From contig CAYJOD010000031.1 of the NCBI GenBank assembly GCA_964371655.1, positions 1 through 62,750 of the forward strand: a DNA stretch of 62,750 nt. The letters run 5' to 3'. Under the pieces are notes generated by a model. The model was not told where the DNA came from, did no database searches, and was given only the letters and a program-made list of their open reading frames with translations. The DNA comes from CAZGSN01 sp964371655 (lineage in GTDB: Bacteria; Desulfobacterota; Binatia; HRBIN30). Within the stretch, counting starts at the first letter, position 1. Every line of letters begins with the position of its first letter. Shown here one piece after another: positions 40,774 to 48,576 of the stretch. The position numbers and the translations under genes are program-made.

Positions 40774-42396
40774 ATGCGTCAGCCCAACCCGATGATCCTG
40801 GCCGACCTCATCCGTGACAAGGCGGCGAGCCGGCCGGACTTCGATGTGCTCACCTTCGAGCACCTGAGCCTCGACGATGAGGCGACGCCCGACGAGGTAC
40901 GCACTTACGCCGATCTCGCCGGTAACGCCGATCGCATCGCCGCGGCGCTGGTGGCTTACGGGATGCAACCCGGCGACCGCTTCGGTCTGATGATGCGCAA
41001 CCATCCCGAGTACGTCGAGACCATGATCGCCGCGTCGATCACCGGTTGTGTCATGGTGCCGATCGATCCGCGCACGCGCGGCGACAAGCTCGCGTTCATG
41101 CTGCGCAACGCCAACTGTCGCGGCATCGTCTGCGGCGACTACTGCCTCGACTACGTGGTGCCGGTGCGCGAGAAATGTCCGGATCTCGGGTGGACTCTCG
41201 CCCTGGAAACGGGCGAGGGCGTGCCCGCCACCACCGTCGCTCAAACGCCGCGGACCGACTCGCTACGCGCGGTGCTGAAGCGTCCCGCCGCACCCATGGA
41301 GATCCGCTTGCAGTCGGGCGCCGACCCGCTGCAGATCGTCTACACGTCGGGAACCACCGGCGATCCAAAGGGCGTGGTCTTTCCCAACGATCGCTTCGGC
41401 ATGATGGCCATGCTCGGCGTCCTCGCCGGCTACAAATCCGGAGACCGGCCGTACACAGGGCTCTCGCTCACGCACGGCAACGCGCAGGCCGTGACCCTGG
41501 CGCCGTCTCTGATGATGGAGCTGCGCGCCGTGTTCAGCCGCAAGTTCACCAAGTCGCGTCTGTGGGACGTTTGCCGGCGCCACGGCTGCACGGTGTTCTC
41601 GCTGCTCGGCGGCATGGCGACGGCGATCTACAGCGAGCCGGCGCGTGGGAACGACGCCGACAACCCGGTGCGCTTCGTCACCAGCGCGGGCATGCCGGCC
41701 GCGATCTGGGAAGCCTTCGAGAAGCGTTTCGACATCAGAGTTCTCGAATGGTACGCGGCGGTGGAAGGTGGCATGGCCATCAAACCGATCGGCGAAGGAC
41801 CCATCGGTTCGTTCGGCAAGCCCGGCCCCGGCATGGAGATGAAGATCCTCGACGAGAACGACAACGAATGTCCGCCCGGAGTTTTGGGCGAGATCTGCTC
41901 GCGTCCGCTCGGAGCCAAGGCCAGCGTCGAGTACTTCGGCAACCAAGAGGCGTCGGCGGCGAAGACGCGCGGCGGCTGGCTGCGCAGCGGCGACGTCGGT
42001 CACACCGACAAGGACGGCTGGTTGTTCTTCGACTTCCGCAAGGGCGGTGGCATCCGTCACAACGGCGACTTCATCCATGCCGACTTCGTCGAGAAGGCCA
42101 TCGCCGAGCAGCCCTCGGTGAGCGATGTGTTCGTCTACGGTGTGCCGGCGGCCTCGGGCGCGCCTGGGGAGAAGGACGTGGTCGCGGCGGTGGTACCGGT
42201 CGACCGCGCCAGCTTCGACGTCGACGCGCTGTTTGCGGCGTGCCGTCGCTGTTTGGAATCCAACTTCATTCCGTCCTACATCCAAGTCGTCGACGAGATT
42301 CCGAAGACGGCATCCGAGAAACCGCAGGAGCGCTTTCTGCTCGACACCTTCGCGCCCGATGCACCAGGGGTGTTCAAGGAGCGGAGCACGAAATGA
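40774..42396 (+). CDS. AMP-forming acyl-CoA ligase
   Basis: Adenylate-forming ligase of 540 residues. The P-loop is QIVYTSGTTGDPKG; AYWVH-like signature region appears as VLEWYAAVEGG; the hinge and catalytic segments are LRSGDVGHTDKDGWLFFDFR and the conserved Lys near the C-terminus is in TASEKPQERF. Overall it resembles crotonobetaine/carnitine-type and long-chain fatty acid ligases. It would activate the substrate of this operon. The stop overlaps the TetR start by ATGA. The start is the ATG after GGAGCCCGC. Confidence 0.92.
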   Translation: MRQPNPMILADLIRDKAASRPDFDVLTFEHLSLDDEATPDEVRTYADLAGNADRIAAALVAYGMQPGDRFGLMMRNHPEYVETMIAASITGCVMVPIDPRTRGDKLAFMLRNANCRGIVCGDYCLDYVVPVREKCPDLGWTLALETGEGVPATTVAQTPRTDSLRAVLKRPAAPMEIRLQSGADPLQIVYTSGTTGDPKGVVFPNDRFGMMAMLGVLAGYKSGDRPYTGLSLTHGNAQAVTLAPSLMMELRAVFSRKFTKSRLWDVCRRHGCTVFSLLGGMATAIYSEPARGNDADNPVRFVTSAGMPAAIWEAFEKRFDIRVLEWYAAVEGGMAIKPIGEGPIGSFGKPGPGMEMKILDENDNECPPGVLGEICSRPLGAKASVEYFGNQEASAAKTRGGWLRSGDVGHTDKDGWLFFDFRKGGGIRHNGDFIHADFVEKAIAEQPSVSDVFVYGVPAASGAPGEKDVVAAVVPVDRASFDVDALFAACRRCLESNFIPSYIQVVDEIPKTASEKPQERFLLDTFAPDAPGVFKERSTK

Positions 42397-43454
42397 GAGC
42401 CAAAGGCGGTCGCCCCACCACGCCGGGCGGGCGCCGCCCTCGCTCCAAGGGCTCGCGGCCAGTGCCGCCGCGCACGGAAAGTAGAACTCCATCGCGAGCG
42501 TTGCCGACCAAGGAAGCAGGGAGGGCGTTTGCCAGCACTCCCTCTCCCGCATCACGTGCGGGAGAGGGCGGGGGTGAGGGATCCAAATCTTCTCGCCGCA
42601 TGCTGCGCACGTCCGCCGCAGGGCTCCGGAGTGCGGGCACGTCCGCCGCAGGGCTTCGGAGTGCGGGCACGTCCGCGCCACCTCGGTTCCCTCACCCTAA
42701 CCCTCTCCCGCAGGTAATGCGGGCGAGGGGAGCTGGCCTTGCAGCCGTAACCGGGAAGTCTTCGCGCGCCGACAAGATTCTGAAGGTCAGTCGTAAAGCG
42801 GCCGACAGCGCCGGTGCCTTGACCCATCTGCCCAAGCGCGAGAGCAACGCGCTGCGCAACCGCGCCGCGATCTTGTCGGCGGCACGCGAGGTGTTCAGCG
42901 AGCTTGGCTACGGTGCCGCCACCATTCGCGACATCGTCCGCCACACCGACTTGGCGGCGGGTACGTTCTACAACTACTTTCCCGACAAGGAGTCGGTGCT
43001 GCGTGAGATCATCAAGGACTTCACGCGACGGACGCGGGCGCGCGTACGCGAGAGCCGCATGGAGGCGCGCACACTCGAAGAGCTGCTGCGCTCGTCGTTC
43101 CTCACCTGCTTTCGCCTCTACGCCGAGGAGACGACGCTGGTCGAGATGATGACGCGCAACGCTGGGGAGCTCAGCCTGGTGACATCGGGCACCATTCTGG
43201 AACCGGCGGTGGAAGAGTTGGTTGCCGATCTGCGTAGCAAGGAGATCGACGGCATCATCCCCCACGTCGACAATGAGCGACTCGCACGCGCGGCGGTGGC
43301 GCTGGCCACGGAGCTGGGCCTGCACATGCTGGGACGCCGGCCCGTCGACATCGAAGGCACCACCGAGTTCGCCACCCAGCTCATGCTCGGCGGCATCGAG
43401 CGACTCGCCGGCGGTGCCCGCGCCGATGGCGCCCGCGCCGGTGACGACAGCTGA
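42393..43454 (+). CDS. TetR-family regulator with inserted palindromic repeat
   Basis: TetR-type repressor of 353 residues when read from the ATG that overlaps the ligase stop (ATGA). Canonical TetR proteins have about 200 residues. A basic N-terminus (1-47, GGRPTTPGGRRPRSKGSRP) precedes an Ala/Gly/Arg segment (about 48-115) made by repeat C in frame, with two 10-residue repeats TSAAGLRSAG and the typical PHPNPLPQ motif. A second basic stretch follows. The HTH (NRAAILSAAREVFSELGYGA, TIRDIVRHTDLAAGTFYNYF) starts near residue 150. It probably controls this acyl-CoA operon. The DBD itself is intact. An internal start after the repeat cannot be excluded. Confidence 0.88.
   Translation: MRAKGGRPTTPGGRRPRSKGSRPVPPRTESRTPSRALPTKEAGRAFASTPSPASRAGEGGGEGSKSSRRMLRTSAAGLRSAGTSAAGLRSAGTSAPPRFPHPNPLPQVMRARGAGLAAVTGKSSRADKILKVSRKAADSAGALTHLPKRESNALRNRAAILSAAREVFSELGYGAATIRDIVRHTDLAAGTFYNYFPDKESVLREIIKDFTRRTRARVRESRMEARTLEELLRSSFLTCFRLYAEETTLVEMMTRNAGELSLVTSGTILEPAVEELVADLRSKEIDGIIPHVDNERLARAAVALATELGLHMLGRRPVDIEGTTEFATQLMLGGIERLAGGARADGARAGDDS
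42536..42737 (+). repeat. repeat C, copy 3, inside a coding region
   Basis: Contains CTCCCTCTCCCGCATCACGT GCGGGAGAGGG on the left, CCCTCACCCTAACCCTCTCC CGCAGGTAATGCGGG on the right, and between them a 30-base tandem duplication (ACGTCCGCCGCAGGGCTCCG GAGTGCGGGC, twice, with one base difference). No stop codon occurs in the host frame. Confidence 0.85.
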
Positions 43455-43494
43455 GCGGTTCTGAAAGCCCTCGATCCGCGCCGAATGCCTCAGG

Positions 43495-43545
43495 CGATCG
43501 CAGAGCCGCGACCGTAAGGGAGCGGTGATTCATGGGGTCTGCCAC
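43495..43545 (-). repeat. dispersed repeat B, copy 4
   Basis: GCAGAGCCGCGACCGTAAGG GAGCGGTGATTC, a reverse-strand partial copy. It lies in the gene-free interval 43455-44112. Confidence 0.75.
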
Positions 43546-43618
43546 GTGCCCCTCGCGTCCTGTGCCGGAAGCGCGGCGATGCTTACGATCCCTCCCTGAC
43601 CCCGATCCGAAAATAATT

Positions 43619-43752
43619 CTCGCGCCAAGACGCAAAGTCGCAAAGAAGAGAACCGTACCAATCGCTGCTTGAATCTCAGGCCAATGGGCTTCAATTCGCA
43701 CTCCAACTCGACTCAGCGTCTCATCCTTGGCGTCTTTGCGCCTTTGCGCGAG
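43619..43752. repeat. inverted-repeat element, CGCAAAG unit
   Basis: Left arm CTCGCGCCAAGACGCAAAGT CGCAAAG (43619-43645), right arm CCTTGGCGTCTTTGCGCCTT TGCGCGAG. The unit CGCAAAG is repeated within each arm. The 80-base centre has no coding sign. Confidence 0.8.
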
Positions 43753-43930
43753 CCATTCGTTCTTCGCAGCAGCCTAACCCTCCCCATTGCCGGAGTCGGC
43801 GATTGTGATGGCAGCGAATCTCCGTGCCCCGCAGACATCGCTGCGTCGAGGGCGCCAGGCGCGTCGAGGCGCGCTATCATCCCTGACGTGGACGCTCCGA
43901 TAGATGCGCGCATCTCTGCTCGCCCAGAGT

Positions 43931-44102
43931 TTTCACCACAGAGGCACAGAGCGCACAGAGGAAGTCGGAAATACTTGCTGGCCCGAAGAAGCATCGTGGA
44001 GTCCAAATCGTCATGCTCTTGCAGGGTGGCTTGGGGAAGGTAATGTCCGATCCTCCTTCAGATCATGATCTTCTCTGTGTCCTCTGTGCCTCTGTGGTGA
44101 AC
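43931..44102. repeat. inverted-repeat element, CACAGAG unit
   Basis: Left arm TTCACCACAGAGGCACAGAG CGCACAGAGG, right arm CTCTGTGTCCTCTGTGCCTC TGTGGTGAA. The unit CACAGAGG repeats three times per arm. It ends 11 bases before cofD, so it may affect that gene's transcription or leader. Confidence 0.85.
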
Positions 44103-44112
44103 TTGGTGAGAA

Positions 44113-45108
44113 ATGCGGGCTAGCGGACAGTCGGCTCCACTCGTCACGGTCTTGTGCGGGGGTCTCGGCGGCGCTCGCCTGGCGCTGGCGTTACAGGTTG
44201 CGGGGTTGGAGAGCCGGAGCTGTTTCGTCACCAACGTCGGCGACGACTGTGAGAGCGCCGGTCTGTTGATTTGTCCGGACACCGACGCTGTGCTCTACGC
44301 GCTCGCCGGCGAGTTCGATGAGGAGCGCGGCTGGGGCATCCGCGGCGATGTTTTCCCGCCGTCCAGCGACGGTACCGACGACTGGTTTCACGTTGGCGAA
44401 CGAGATCGTCGCCTTCATCAGATGCGTAGCGCCCTGCTGGCCGCCGGCCTCTCGCTTTCCGCCGCCATCGCAAGCCTGACAGGGAGCCTGAATGTCAGCG
44501 CGCGGATCCTACCGGCCAGTGACGAGCGGGTGCGTACCTACATCCACACGGCCGGCGGCGAGCTCAGCTGGCAAGAGTGGCTGGTGCGCGAACGGGCGCG
44601 GCCACCCGTCGCCGCTATCGAATACCGAGGCCTCGATGCCGCAGCCGCCACACCCGCCGTGCTCGCCGCCATCCGCGATGCCGCTGTGCTCGTCATCGCC
44701 GCTTCGAACCCGATATCCTCCATTGCTCCCATCCTCGCGCTGCCGGGAGTCAAAGACGCGATCCGCGCGCGGCGCGCCCCCAGTGTCGCCGTGAGTCCCG
44801 TCGTGCAGCGCCGCCCGCTGCTGAGCGAGCGTGACGTCAGTCGCGCCACGGCTCGTGCGGTGCTGCTGGCAGCCGTCGGCATCGAGCACACACCGATCGC
44901 GGTGGCCCAGAGTTACGCCGATCTCGTCGACGCCTTCGTCCTCGACGAAGCCGACAAGGTCGACAGCGCAGCCGTCGAGCGCCTTGGGCTCAAAGCGTTG
45001 GTCGCACCCACGATTGATCTCGCCACCAGCGCGCGCCTGATCGCCACTCTGCTCGAGCTGGTGCCGGCCGACCGACGGCGCAGCCGCGGGCGGCGTTCGG
45101 CCAGTTGA
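44113..45108 (+). CDS. cofD: 2-phospho-L-lactate transferase (F420 biosynthesis)
   Basis: CofD/FbiA homologue of 331 residues, which forms the F420-0 phosphodiester between a deazaflavin (FO) and a phospholactyl or phosphoenolpyruvyl group. Family blocks: VLCGGLGGARLALALQVAG at the N-terminus, VTNVGDDCESAGLLICPDTD and YALAGEFDEERGWGIRGD. Near the C-terminus VIAASNPISSIAPILALPG. No other F420 biosynthetic gene (cofC, cofE, cofG, cofH) is seen in this window. Its presence supports F420 use by, for example, the LLM oxidoreductase. The start is the ATG after GAGAA, weak. Confidence 0.9.
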   Translation: MRASGQSAPLVTVLCGGLGGARLALALQVAGLESRSCFVTNVGDDCESAGLLICPDTDAVLYALAGEFDEERGWGIRGDVFPPSSDGTDDWFHVGERDRRLHQMRSALLAAGLSLSAAIASLTGSLNVSARILPASDERVRTYIHTAGGELSWQEWLVRERARPPVAAIEYRGLDAAAATPAVLAAIRDAAVLVIAASNPISSIAPILALPGVKDAIRARRAPSVAVSPVVQRRPLLSERDVSRATARAVLLAAVGIEHTPIAVAQSYADLVDAFVLDEADKVDSAAVERLGLKALVAPTIDLATSARLIATLLELVPADRRRSRGRRSAS

Positions 45109-45252
45109 ATCGCGACGCAAGCGGAACCGAGCCGATCCCAGTCGACTTCCCATCGCGAGCTTCGTTCGCGCTCTGCAGTTCGACCGTCGGGATGCGCCAC
45201 CGAGAATAGGGGGGATTGCTCTGAGGCTCCAGACGTTGGTTGGGAGGTGCCC

Positions 45253-45455
45253 GGTGGTACAGGCTGGAAGCCTATACCACCAAGGCCTTAGATCTCGCGC
45301 TCACTGCTCTGAACCTTCAAGGGTTTGGTGGTGCAGGCTGGAAGCCTATACCCCAAGGCCGTAGATCTCGCGCTCATTGCTCTGAGCCTTCAAGGGCTTG
45401 GTGGTATGGGCTTCTAGCCCGTACCACCAAGCGTCTAGAATTCGCGCTCATCAAT
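45253..45455 (+). repeat. three-copy 74-base tandem repeat
   Basis: Units start at 45253, 45327 and 45400. Each begins GGTGGTACAGGCTGGAAGCC TATACCACC, a hairpin, and continues AGATCTCGCGCTCACTGCTC. The third copy is shorter and uses TGGGCTTCTAGCCC as its hairpin. It lies between the convergent cofD and dprA-like genes and explains most of the gene-free stretch. Confidence 0.85.
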
Positions 45456-45491
45456 TCCGATGTTACCTCCCACTTGTCTCCCGCCTCCCTC

Positions 45492-46394
45492 TCACTTACC
45501 GGCGTAACGGCGCAGGTCGTTGAGGCTCGAGGCTTCGATCACCGAGGCGCCGGCGGCAACGAGGCCGGCGTTCTCACCGTACCAGGACAGCACGCATTGG
45601 CCGCGGTCGAGAGCGGCGAGGCAGACGCGTTCGATCTCGCCGCCCGGGCGGGCGCGCACGGCGACGACGACGTCGGCGAGGGCGGCGACCAGCTCATCGC
45701 GGCGGCGGCCGTTGTGCGCCGCGGCGTGGTTCATGAGGCGGAACGGCGACAGCACCAGGGTGCGGTCGCTACGAAGCGTGCTGCGACCCGGACCGAAGCC
45801 GAATGGATCTTGCTCCACACTGGCACCGAAGGTGGCGAAGATACCGCGATCGAGGACGATGATCCGTGCCGCATCGGCGGCGCGGCTGGCGACGGCGGCG
45901 ATGCGGTAGTTCGCCTTCATGCCGCCGCTGACGACGGTGAACCCCTGCGCGGCTGCGGCCTGGATCAGGGCCAAGGTCGCTGCCACCGATTGCTCGGTGA
46001 TATCGCGCGAGCTCAGCACCGCGAGCTTGGCGCCTTCGAGGACACTCAGCGCTCCGATCCCGTACAGCACCGCCGGCCCCGGCATGAGGCGTTGTCGCAA
46101 GAGGTTCGGGTAAGCTTCGTCCTGCACGAACAGCACCTGTCCGTGGGCGCTTCCGAATTGATCCAGCAGCCATTGGCAGCGCGCTTCATGTTCGGCGCGC
46201 TGGTAGCAAACCCGGCGGATGGTCTCGGCGTGCAGCTCGTAGTCCTCGCGCAGCACCGCCTCCGGCAGCCGAAAGAATGCGGTCAGGGTCTGGCGGCGTT
46301 CGCGGTTGCGTTTGAGGATCCGTGCCGCGGTGCCGTCGCCGACGCGCGGCAACTCGGAGAGCATCACGGCGTAGAGCGCGGTTTTCTTGTCCAT
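45492..46394 (-). CDS. DprA/Smf-like protein
   Basis: DNA-processing-A-like protein of 300 residues. An N-terminal helix-hairpin-like part (YAVMLSELPRVGDGTAARIL) precedes the Rossmann-like fold. In this fold, YPNLLRQRLMPGPAVLYGIG, AVLSSRDITEQSVAATLALI, TVVSGGMKANYRIAAVASRA and LVLSPFRLMNHAAAHNGRRR correspond to DprA strands and the DNA-binding pocket. The glycine-rich GSR motif is changed to SSRD, and the C-terminal winged helix is missing, so this is a divergent relative. DprA loads RecA on transforming DNA; this role is not assured here. A GTG-level upstream frame to 46451 exists. Confidence 0.75.
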   Translation of the reverse strand: MDKKTALYAVMLSELPRVGDGTAARILKRNRERRQTLTAFFRLPEAVLREDYELHAETIRRVCYQRAEHEARCQWLLDQFGSAHGQVLFVQDEAYPNLLRQRLMPGPAVLYGIGALSVLEGAKLAVLSSRDITEQSVAATLALIQAAAAQGFTVVSGGMKANYRIAAVASRAADAARIIVLDRGIFATFGASVEQDPFGFGPGRSTLRSDRTLVLSPFRLMNHAAAHNGRRRDELVAALADVVVAVRARPGGEIERVCLAALDRGQCVLSWYGENAGLVAAGASVIEASSLNDLRRYAGK

Positions 46395-46441
46395 ACGTGG
46401 GCTCCGTGTTACGCAGCGGCGGTCCCGTCGGAGGAGGAAGA

Positions 46442-47275
46442 ATGAGCGCACCTGCCGATCGCACCATCACTGCTCGCGGCCTGAAGTTCCATTACGTCGA
46501 ATGGGGTGTCGCCGCGGCGACGCCGATCCTGTGTCTGCATGGGATCACGCAGACCGCGCACAGCTGGGACGAAGTGGCCGCGGATCTGGCGCGCGACTAT
46601 CGCGTCCTGTGCCTCGACCAGCGTGGGCACGGCGACAGCGATTGGTCGCCCGACGGCAACTACACGCGGCAGCAGATGGCGGCGGACATCGACGCGCTCT
46701 GCGATGGGCTGGGCCTGCGCGGCTTCATCCTGTGCGGCATGTCGATGGGTGGCATCAACTCCATCGCCTTCACGGCGGCGCATCCCGACAAGGTGCGAGC
46801 TTTGATCATCGTCGACGTCAGCCCCGAGATTCAGGCCAAAGGCGTCGAGAATATCCGCAGCTTCATCCAGGCGGCGGACATCCTCGACAGCTTCGAGGCC
46901 TTCGTCGAACGCGCGCATCAGTTCAACCCGCGCCGTTCGCTCGACAACATCCGCAGCCGCCTGTCGCACAACCTCAAACAGTTGCCCGACGGCAAGTGGA
47001 CCTGGAAGTACGACGCGGCCTTGCGCGCGCCGAGCCGCGGCTTCCACGCCAGCGCCCTGAGCAATCTGTGGGACGACGTCCACAAGATCGGCTGCCCGAC
47101 CCTGATCATTCGCGGCGGCGAAAGCGATATTCTCTCCGACGAAAGTGCCGCCAAGATGCAGGCCGCGATCCCGAAGAGTCGCCTGGCCACGGTTGCCGGG
47201 GCCGGGCACTCGGTGATGGGAGACAACCCGGCGGCGTTCATTGCGGCGGTGCGGAACTTCCTCGCAAACAGCTGA
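46442..47275 (+). CDS. alpha/beta hydrolase
   Basis: Alpha/beta hydrolase of 277 residues. Oxyanion region PILCLHGITQTAHSWDEVA, nucleophile elbow CGMSMGGINS, Asp in RGGESDILS and His in AGAGHSVMG complete the triad. It resembles epoxide-hydrolase or C-C-bond hydrolase types (LDQRGHGDSDWS). Start follows GGAGGAGGAAGA. It is divergent from the dprA-like gene with 47 bases between, and its stop is directly followed by the left arm of the four-helix-bundle element. Confidence 0.9.
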   Translation: MSAPADRTITARGLKFHYVEWGVAAATPILCLHGITQTAHSWDEVAADLARDYRVLCLDQRGHGDSDWSPDGNYTRQQMAADIDALCDGLGLRGFILCGMSMGGINSIAFTAAHPDKVRALIIVDVSPEIQAKGVENIRSFIQAADILDSFEAFVERAHQFNPRRSLDNIRSRLSHNLKQLPDGKWTWKYDAALRAPSRGFHASALSNLWDDVHKIGCPTLIIRGGESDILSDESAAKMQAAIPKSRLATVAGAGHSVMGDNPAAFIAAVRNFLANS

Positions 47276-47773
47276 CGGGACAACGGACAACAGACGGACA
47301 GACAACAGACTCTGGCAGAACATCGTCGATGTCTACTTTCCGGCGATGCGCGAGCGGAATCCGCTGATCATTGCGGCCAGTTCGTCGGCCTCCGTCGAAA
47401 GGGATAGGCACTCTGAGCACGGCAGCGCCGCCAGCTCGATGCAGATCTCCGCGCACGCGAGTAGCTCATAGAGAGAGCGGCGAGCCATTTCGAGAAAGCG
47501 AATCAGCTCGCGATCCGAGCTGCCGCCGCTGCCCTCGGCAATGTTGAGCACCACCGAAACCGCGGCCCTGCGCATCTGACTACAAAGCCCGAACTCCTCT
47601 TCACGCGGCAAACGACCAGTAATCAAGTAGACCCGCGTCGCCAACATCACCGCCCGCTGGTAGATCTTCAATTTGCGGAAGTTGTGAACCGCCATCGCAT
47701 CCCTCTCCTTCACGGTATGTGCTTGCCCGAGTCTGTTGTCTGTCCGTCTGTTGTCTGTCCGTCTGTTGTCTCC
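47276..47773. mobile_element. inverted-repeat element carrying a four-helix-bundle gene
   Basis: The perfect 26-bp arms (47287-47312 and 47729-47754) consist of alternating ACAACAGACGG and ACAG units. Further similar units extend the right arm to 47771. Inside is one gene reading leftward. A transcript through the whole element could fold into a long stem with the gene in its loop. The architecture matches the other inverted-repeat elements in this window, but those have no gene. Confidence 0.75.
47333..47695 (-). CDS. four-helix-bundle protein (23S IVS / S23 type)
   Basis: Protein of 120 residues of the 23S rRNA-intervening-sequence family, a four-helix bundle of unknown role; relatives are also accessory (Avd-like) proteins of diversity-generating retroelements. 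Recognisable pieces are HNFRKLKIYQRAVMLATRVY, the central GLCSQMRRAAVSVVLNIAEG and the third helix RELIRFLEMARRSLYELLA. Four Cys in the second half are unusual. The start follows GGAGAGGGATGCG; the frame is open further upstream but only through repeat DNA. No reverse transcriptase, template or variable repeat is present nearby. The gene is bounded on both sides by the perfect inverted arms. Confidence 0.92.
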   Translation of the reverse strand: MAVHNFRKLKIYQRAVMLATRVYLITGRLPREEEFGLCSQMRRAAVSVVLNIAEGSGGSSDRELIRFLEMARRSLYELLACAEICIELAALPCSECLSLSTEADELAAMISGFRSRIAGK

Positions 47774-47775
47774 GC

Positions 47776-48462
47776 TCACCAGTACCCTCCCTCCACGAAG
47801 CTCACATAGCTGCCGTGGCCGATGACGATGTGGTCGAGGACGCGCACGCCCATGAGGTCGCCGACCTCGCGCAGTCGGCGCGTGACTTCGATGTCTTCCC
47901 GACTTGGCGTCGGGTCACCGCTCGGGTGGTTGTGTACGAACACGACGGCGGCGGCGGATTCGCGCACGACCGGGAGGAAGACGTCGCGCGGGTGGACGAT
48001 GCTCTGCGTCAGCGAACCGCGTGAGACGGAGATCTCCTTGATCTTGCGGTGCTTGTTGTCGAGCAGGACGGCGTAGAAGTGCTCGTTGCGTTCGCTCGCC
48101 AGGCGTTCGCGAAAATGGGCGTAGATGTCGACGCTGTTGCGAAACGAGTCGCCGGGTTTGAATTCGAGCTCGCCGTAGCGCTTGGCGATCTCGAGTAAGG
48201 CCACGATCTGCGCCGCCTTCGCCGGACCGATTCCTCTGATCGTGCACAGATCGGCGACCCCCTTCTGGGCCAGACTACGAAAGCTGCCGAAGGTCGCGAT
48301 CAGCTGTCGGGCTTGGTCGACCGCGTTGGCGTCGCGGTCGCCGCTACGCAAGATGATGGCGAGCAGCTCGGCGTCGGTGAGAGACTCGGCACCGCGCGCC
48401 AGCAGCCGCTCGCGCGGGCGATCCCCCTGCGGCCACTGGCGTATCGACGCTGTCTTCGCCAT
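47776..48462 (-). CDS. radC: RadC/JAB-domain DNA repair-type protein
   Basis: RadC homologue of 228 residues. The N-terminal HhH region (SFRSLAQKGVADLCTIRGIG and PAKAAQIVALLEIAKRY) precedes the JAB1/MPN domain with the metalloprotease-type motif FVHNHPSGDPTPSREDIEVT. LDHIVIGHGSYVSFVEGGYW ends the domain. Both His and the Asp are retained. RadC was once linked to recombinational repair; its true role is not settled. The gene starts at a palindromic upstream site and ends within about 10 bases of the four-helix element. Confidence 0.93.
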   Translation of the reverse strand: MAKTASIRQWPQGDRPRERLLARGAESLTDAELLAIILRSGDRDANAVDQARQLIATFGSFRSLAQKGVADLCTIRGIGPAKAAQIVALLEIAKRYGELEFKPGDSFRNSVDIYAHFRERLASERNEHFYAVLLDNKHRKIKEISVSRGSLTQSIVHPRDVFLPVVRESAAAVVFVHNHPSGDPTPSREDIEVTRRLREVGDLMGVRVLDHIVIGHGSYVSFVEGGYW

Positions 48463-48468
48463 ACGACC

Positions 48469-48497
48469 GACAATATACTGTACAGGTATGTATTGTC
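48469..48497. promoter_or_regulatory. AT-rich palindrome upstream of radC
   Basis: GACAATATACTGTACAGGTA TGTATTGTC, a 29-base imperfect dyad with GACAATA/TATTGTC arms and a CTGTACAG centre, sits 7 bases upstream of the radC start. CTGTACAG resembles a compact operator of a repressor such as a LexA-type protein. Its role is inferred. Confidence 0.5.
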
Positions 48498-48545
48498 TAG
48501 TCAGTGATCAGTGATCAGTGGTCAGTGGCCAGGGGTCGGGGGTCG
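48488..48545. repeat. AGTGATC / GTGGTCA tandem units (half element)
   Basis: TAGTCAGTGATCAGTGATCA GTGGTCAGTGG then CCAGGGGTCGGGGGTCGG: a degenerate heptamer run similar to the arms at 36294 and 40643. No clear second arm. Lies between dut and radC. Confidence 0.5.
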
Positions 48546-48576
48546 GAACAATTCGCCACCCGAGACCCAACGCCCA

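Noticed and set aside
41046..42392. Very long open frame continuing upstream of TetR for more than 400 codons
   Set aside because: It is a shadow of the ligase gene in another frame; the ATGA overlap gives a natural TetR start at 42393.
45253..45455. Possible CRISPR array
   Set aside because: Whole 74-base units repeat, without conserved repeat plus unique spacers, and no cas genes are present.
45240..46445. 401-codon frame through the tandem repeat and antisense to the DprA-like gene
   Set aside because: It crosses non-coding repeats and mirrors a better-supported minus-strand gene.
47333..47695. Diversity-generating retroelement accessory (Avd)
   Set aside because: The fold family is related, but no reverse transcriptase, template repeat or variable repeat was seen in the window.
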